From Candidatus Aalborgicola bjergmarkensis (lineage in GTDB: Bacteria; Pseudomonadota; Gammaproteobacteria; Burkholderiales; Burkholderiaceae_C), in the NCBI GenBank assembly GCA_016708725.1, contig JADJFE010000004.1, positions 115,840 through 179,839 of the forward strand: 64,000 nucleotides of DNA. Reading direction: 5' to 3'. Position numbers and translations under genes: made by a program. How positions within the stretch are numbered: position 1 is the stretch's first letter; the number at the start of each line of letters is the position of its first letter. Shown here piece after piece: positions 61,390 to 64,000 of this stretch. A model generated the notes under the pieces. That model was given only the letters and a program-made list of their open reading frames with translations. It did not search any database and was not told the DNA's origin.

Positions 61390-64000
61390 AGCCAGCCAAC
61401 ATGAGCGAGGGCGCGTATCCGCATCGCCCCGCTAGGGCGCGCGACCCCGACCTTTGCCAGTGCAGCGGCAACCGAACGAAGAAACCTTGCACGCGGTGCT
61501 GGACAAACATCGGCAGTACAGCCACATCCAGCGCGTCGCTGATGTCGGCCACCCTGGCCGGAATACGGCTTCGTGCACTGATATCAGTGCCGAACAATTT
61601 GGCGCCCTGCAAGTTATGAAGACGGCCCCGCTGGGGTGGAGCGCAGCGTCCGCAGCGGCATGCGCTTTCTGGGCGCGGGAGCGTTTTGCCTCTGGCGGTC
61701 TCGGACCCGCAGGCCGGTTGTGGCGCTACCGGCATCTCGGGTGAGCGGCCGATCCTGCTGGTCTCGGTGGGGTGGTGCAGGGTACCGGACTGTTGCGCTC
61801 GCTGGGCCGGCGCTGCGCAACAGGGGCCTGGTCCGGCCTGGCATGCGACATGACCAGGCTTAACCCTTGAGCCCAACTCTACCGCTTGCGAACCTGCAAC
61901 GGGAAACCGATACTATCCGTGAACGCCCCCGGCTGGCGATGCGGTGACATCTGCTACGCCAACGGCGCTGCACCGCTGCGCGCGCAAGAACTCGCGAAGG
62001 ATGAGAGGTACCATGTACACGCTGGCACGGGTGCATATCAATGCGGATGGTCGTCCGCTGACGCACCATTTGCAGGAGTGGATCCGCCCATGAAGCGGCT
62101 TTAGCTTGGAACGTGATAACAACGACCCAGTACGGGTTGCCAGTGCCAGCAGCAAGCGCGCTATCACGGCCACGACGGGTTCTTTCGACCCGACGTATCG
62201 GAGGGTTTTTGTTCAGGGTCATGGTGAAACGGTGCATCGCATGTGCCCGTGGAGGAACGTCCTGGCCAATCCGGATTTTGGGCTGCGTTTCAACCGAAAG
62301 TGGCGGCGGCTATAACTCGGCAGGCAACAGCCGCCTGTACCAGATTACGGCCTGGTCCAATGATCCGGTGAGCGACCCCAGCGGAGAATGGTGGCTGCCA
62401 GAAGACAGCCGCAGGGGCGCGTTGTGGAGTCTGAAACCGAACGCCTGGGGTGATGCCCGTTCCGAGTACCAGGTAATACACGTCCTGGGCAGCACTCCGA
62501 ACCAGCCATCCGTGGCGGCCTGAGCGCGGGGGTGACCAAAATTCTGTGGGACGAGGTGAGCGCCGTCAAGTCTGTGCGCATTGCCTGGTACAACACAGGC
62601 GAGCGCACAAAACGCTTAAGTTTCCTGGGCCTGGTGGAGTGGATCATGGGGCATCGGGCCGAGCGCCACACCTGTTTGACGAGCATGAAGCAGATATCGG
62701 GCATGCAAGGCCGCAGCACGGAGCTTCTGCGTACCAGCCTGCGCGAGGCGCTGGCTTAGCGGCAGCACGGCGTTCCTGAGTCCGGGCAGGCGTTGTCTAA
62801 TGGATGGAAACGTGGACTGGACCTGTGACCGCCGGAGTTCTTCAACACCCTGGGACAACTCCTGGTGCCCTGCAATTTGGGGAACGGATCGGAGATGGGT
62901 CGATCCCCGTGCCGCCATCGCTATCGCCTTTTCGATGGATGCCATGGCGCAAGCCGAATCTCGTCTGTGGTCCTGGACATGTTCCTACATTAATAGCTGC
63001 ATCCGCTACGCTGACGTACGAGCGCTTCAGGTCAAAAACGCCTTAAATCGTGAAGCCGAAGTCGCGTCCTATTGGAACGACCTTGCTGGGCAACTGTCAA
63101 GGTACAGACAAGACCCGGACCCACATAATGGTGGACGTGCTGATGAACCGCTGGTTCCTGTACCAGGCCGTTTCCCTGCCGGCTGTGGCCAGGCCGGGTT
63201 TACCAGGCCGGTGTTGCCACCGGCTTTCGCGACCACCCTATGATTCCATGGTGTTGGTCTGAGCGCACCGGCCCACAGGTGCGGGCGCAGACCGTGGCCC
63301 GTGCCGCCAGCCAGTCATGAAGAAGGCGACGCGCAGCACTGCGGCACGCACCAACCGGAGCGGGGGTGCGCACCGACTTCAGCGACGACTTGCCGTGGCC
63401 GCTGCACGCGCCGACGCACTTACCTGCGCGCCACCGGCGACGCCGAAGTACCAGGAGCTGTCCCTGCCGTTTCTCGAAGGTCCGGCTACAGCGCAGGAAG
63501 CGAAGACGCCTACTTCACACCCGGCGTTAGCACCGCCGAGCACGCAAGCCTTTGGGAACACGCTGCGCGCACCATCGAGCCGCCAGCCTGCGCGTCGGTG
63601 CGCATGGTTTACCGCTGATGGGCAGTGTCGAACGGAACGACGGCATGAACACCGTCGGGCGCGAAGGTCAGCGAATCCGTCTGGCTGGGCTGGCTTTTGT
63701 GTCACATCGTGGCAAATATGGCTCTGCTGGCGCGTCAGCGTGGAGAAGTGGAACGTGCGCTGCGTTGGGAGGCTACGGCGGCGCTTTGCAAGGCCGCACT
63801 GCTCAGCAGTGGCTGGGATGGTCTGTGGTTTTGTCGTGCCTATTTTAATGATGGCGGAAGCTTCGTTAAAGCGCCAATGCCGAGTGTCGCATCGACCCGA
63901 CTGCCCAGGCCTGGTCGGTCTTGTCGGGCGTTGCCTCGGCTCCGATGTGCAGGGCCAGCGGCGATGGACGCCGCCGACGCGCAACTCGTCGATACCCAGA
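61390..64000 (+). pseudogene. Degenerate copy C of the glucan synthase 3' part (runs off the window)
   Basis: Homologous to about 46990-49574, clear from GCGTATCCGCATCGCCCCGC (61415) onwards and possibly from about 61200. It starts further upstream in the gene than copy B. Frequent single-base indels destroy the frame. The REP-like insert is conserved at about 62991-63042. The end of the window lies inside the copy (GACGCGCAACTCGTCGATAC), so its 3' end and any following IS91 remnant are not visible. Confidence 0.87.

Overview
The window looks like a chromosomal stretch of a betaproteobacterium, most likely Burkholderiales of the Rhodoferax/Polaromonas (Comamonadaceae) kind. This is inference from protein style (MCE lipid-transport operon, PRC-barrel/CsbD/YqjE stress genes, DUF4398-OmpA pair, an NdvB-like glucan synthase) and from a dispersed palindromic element of the kind common in that family. 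No RNA genes or CRISPR arrays were found.

Layout. 1-4.7 kb: a tightly coupled signalling operon (end of an Hpt-bearing kinase, HD-GYP response regulator, double-receiver histidine kinase, diguanylate cyclase) that both makes and degrades c-di-GMP. 4.8-7.1 kb: DUF4398 lipoprotein, OmpA-type lipoprotein and an exported protein of unknown role. 7.4-14.2 kb: a two-partner secretion locus whose passenger has a filamentous-haemagglutinin-type N-terminus joined to about 440 residues of collagen-like Gly-X-Y repeats. It is followed by an L,D-transpeptidase-like protein and an AT-rich family 2 glycosyltransferase. 14.2-18.9 kb: pyruvate kinase, a cysteine-repeat exported protein, an AI-2E/PerM-type permease, a tiny membrane protein and a second L,D-transpeptidase-like protein. 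18.9-23.0 kb: a stress-type cluster with two paralogous PRC-barrel proteins flanking a YqjE-like protein and a BrkB/YihY fusion, then CsbD. 23.1-28.9 kb: a lipoprotein, a DUF4214 protein and a 1262-residue surface protein with five nearly identical 345-bp repeats. 29.1-31.2 kb: a membrane GGDEF-EAL protein. 31.3-33.5 kb: an IS607-type element with a frameshifted tnpB. 33.6-41.3 kb: an exported Cys protein, CbpA/CbpM, a cardiolipin-synthase-like protein and a five-gene MCE transport operon. 41.5-50.2 kb: a small membrane protein and a very large cyclic beta-glucan synthase broken by one frameshift near 48.08 kb.

From about 50.3 kb the character changes. IS91-like transposase remnants, AT-rich non-coding DNA and broken small genes alternate with two long, indel-ridden copies of the 3' part of the glucan synthase gene (55.5-58.1 kb and 61.4 kb to the window end). 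In the first two copies the glucan synthase segment is followed in the same orientation by the same IS91-type remnant, and homology stops just after it. That arrangement fits rolling-circle read-through duplication.

The strongest candidates for something new are: (1) the TPS-exported collagen-like protein with its neighbouring glycosyltransferase; (2) the IS91-associated repeated capture of the glucan synthase 3' end; (3) a roughly 20-bp element, about GTGTGCCAGCGTACGGACGG, upstream of at least six unrelated envelope and stress genes; and (4) a palindromic repeat that sits in frame inside the glucan synthase coding sequence.
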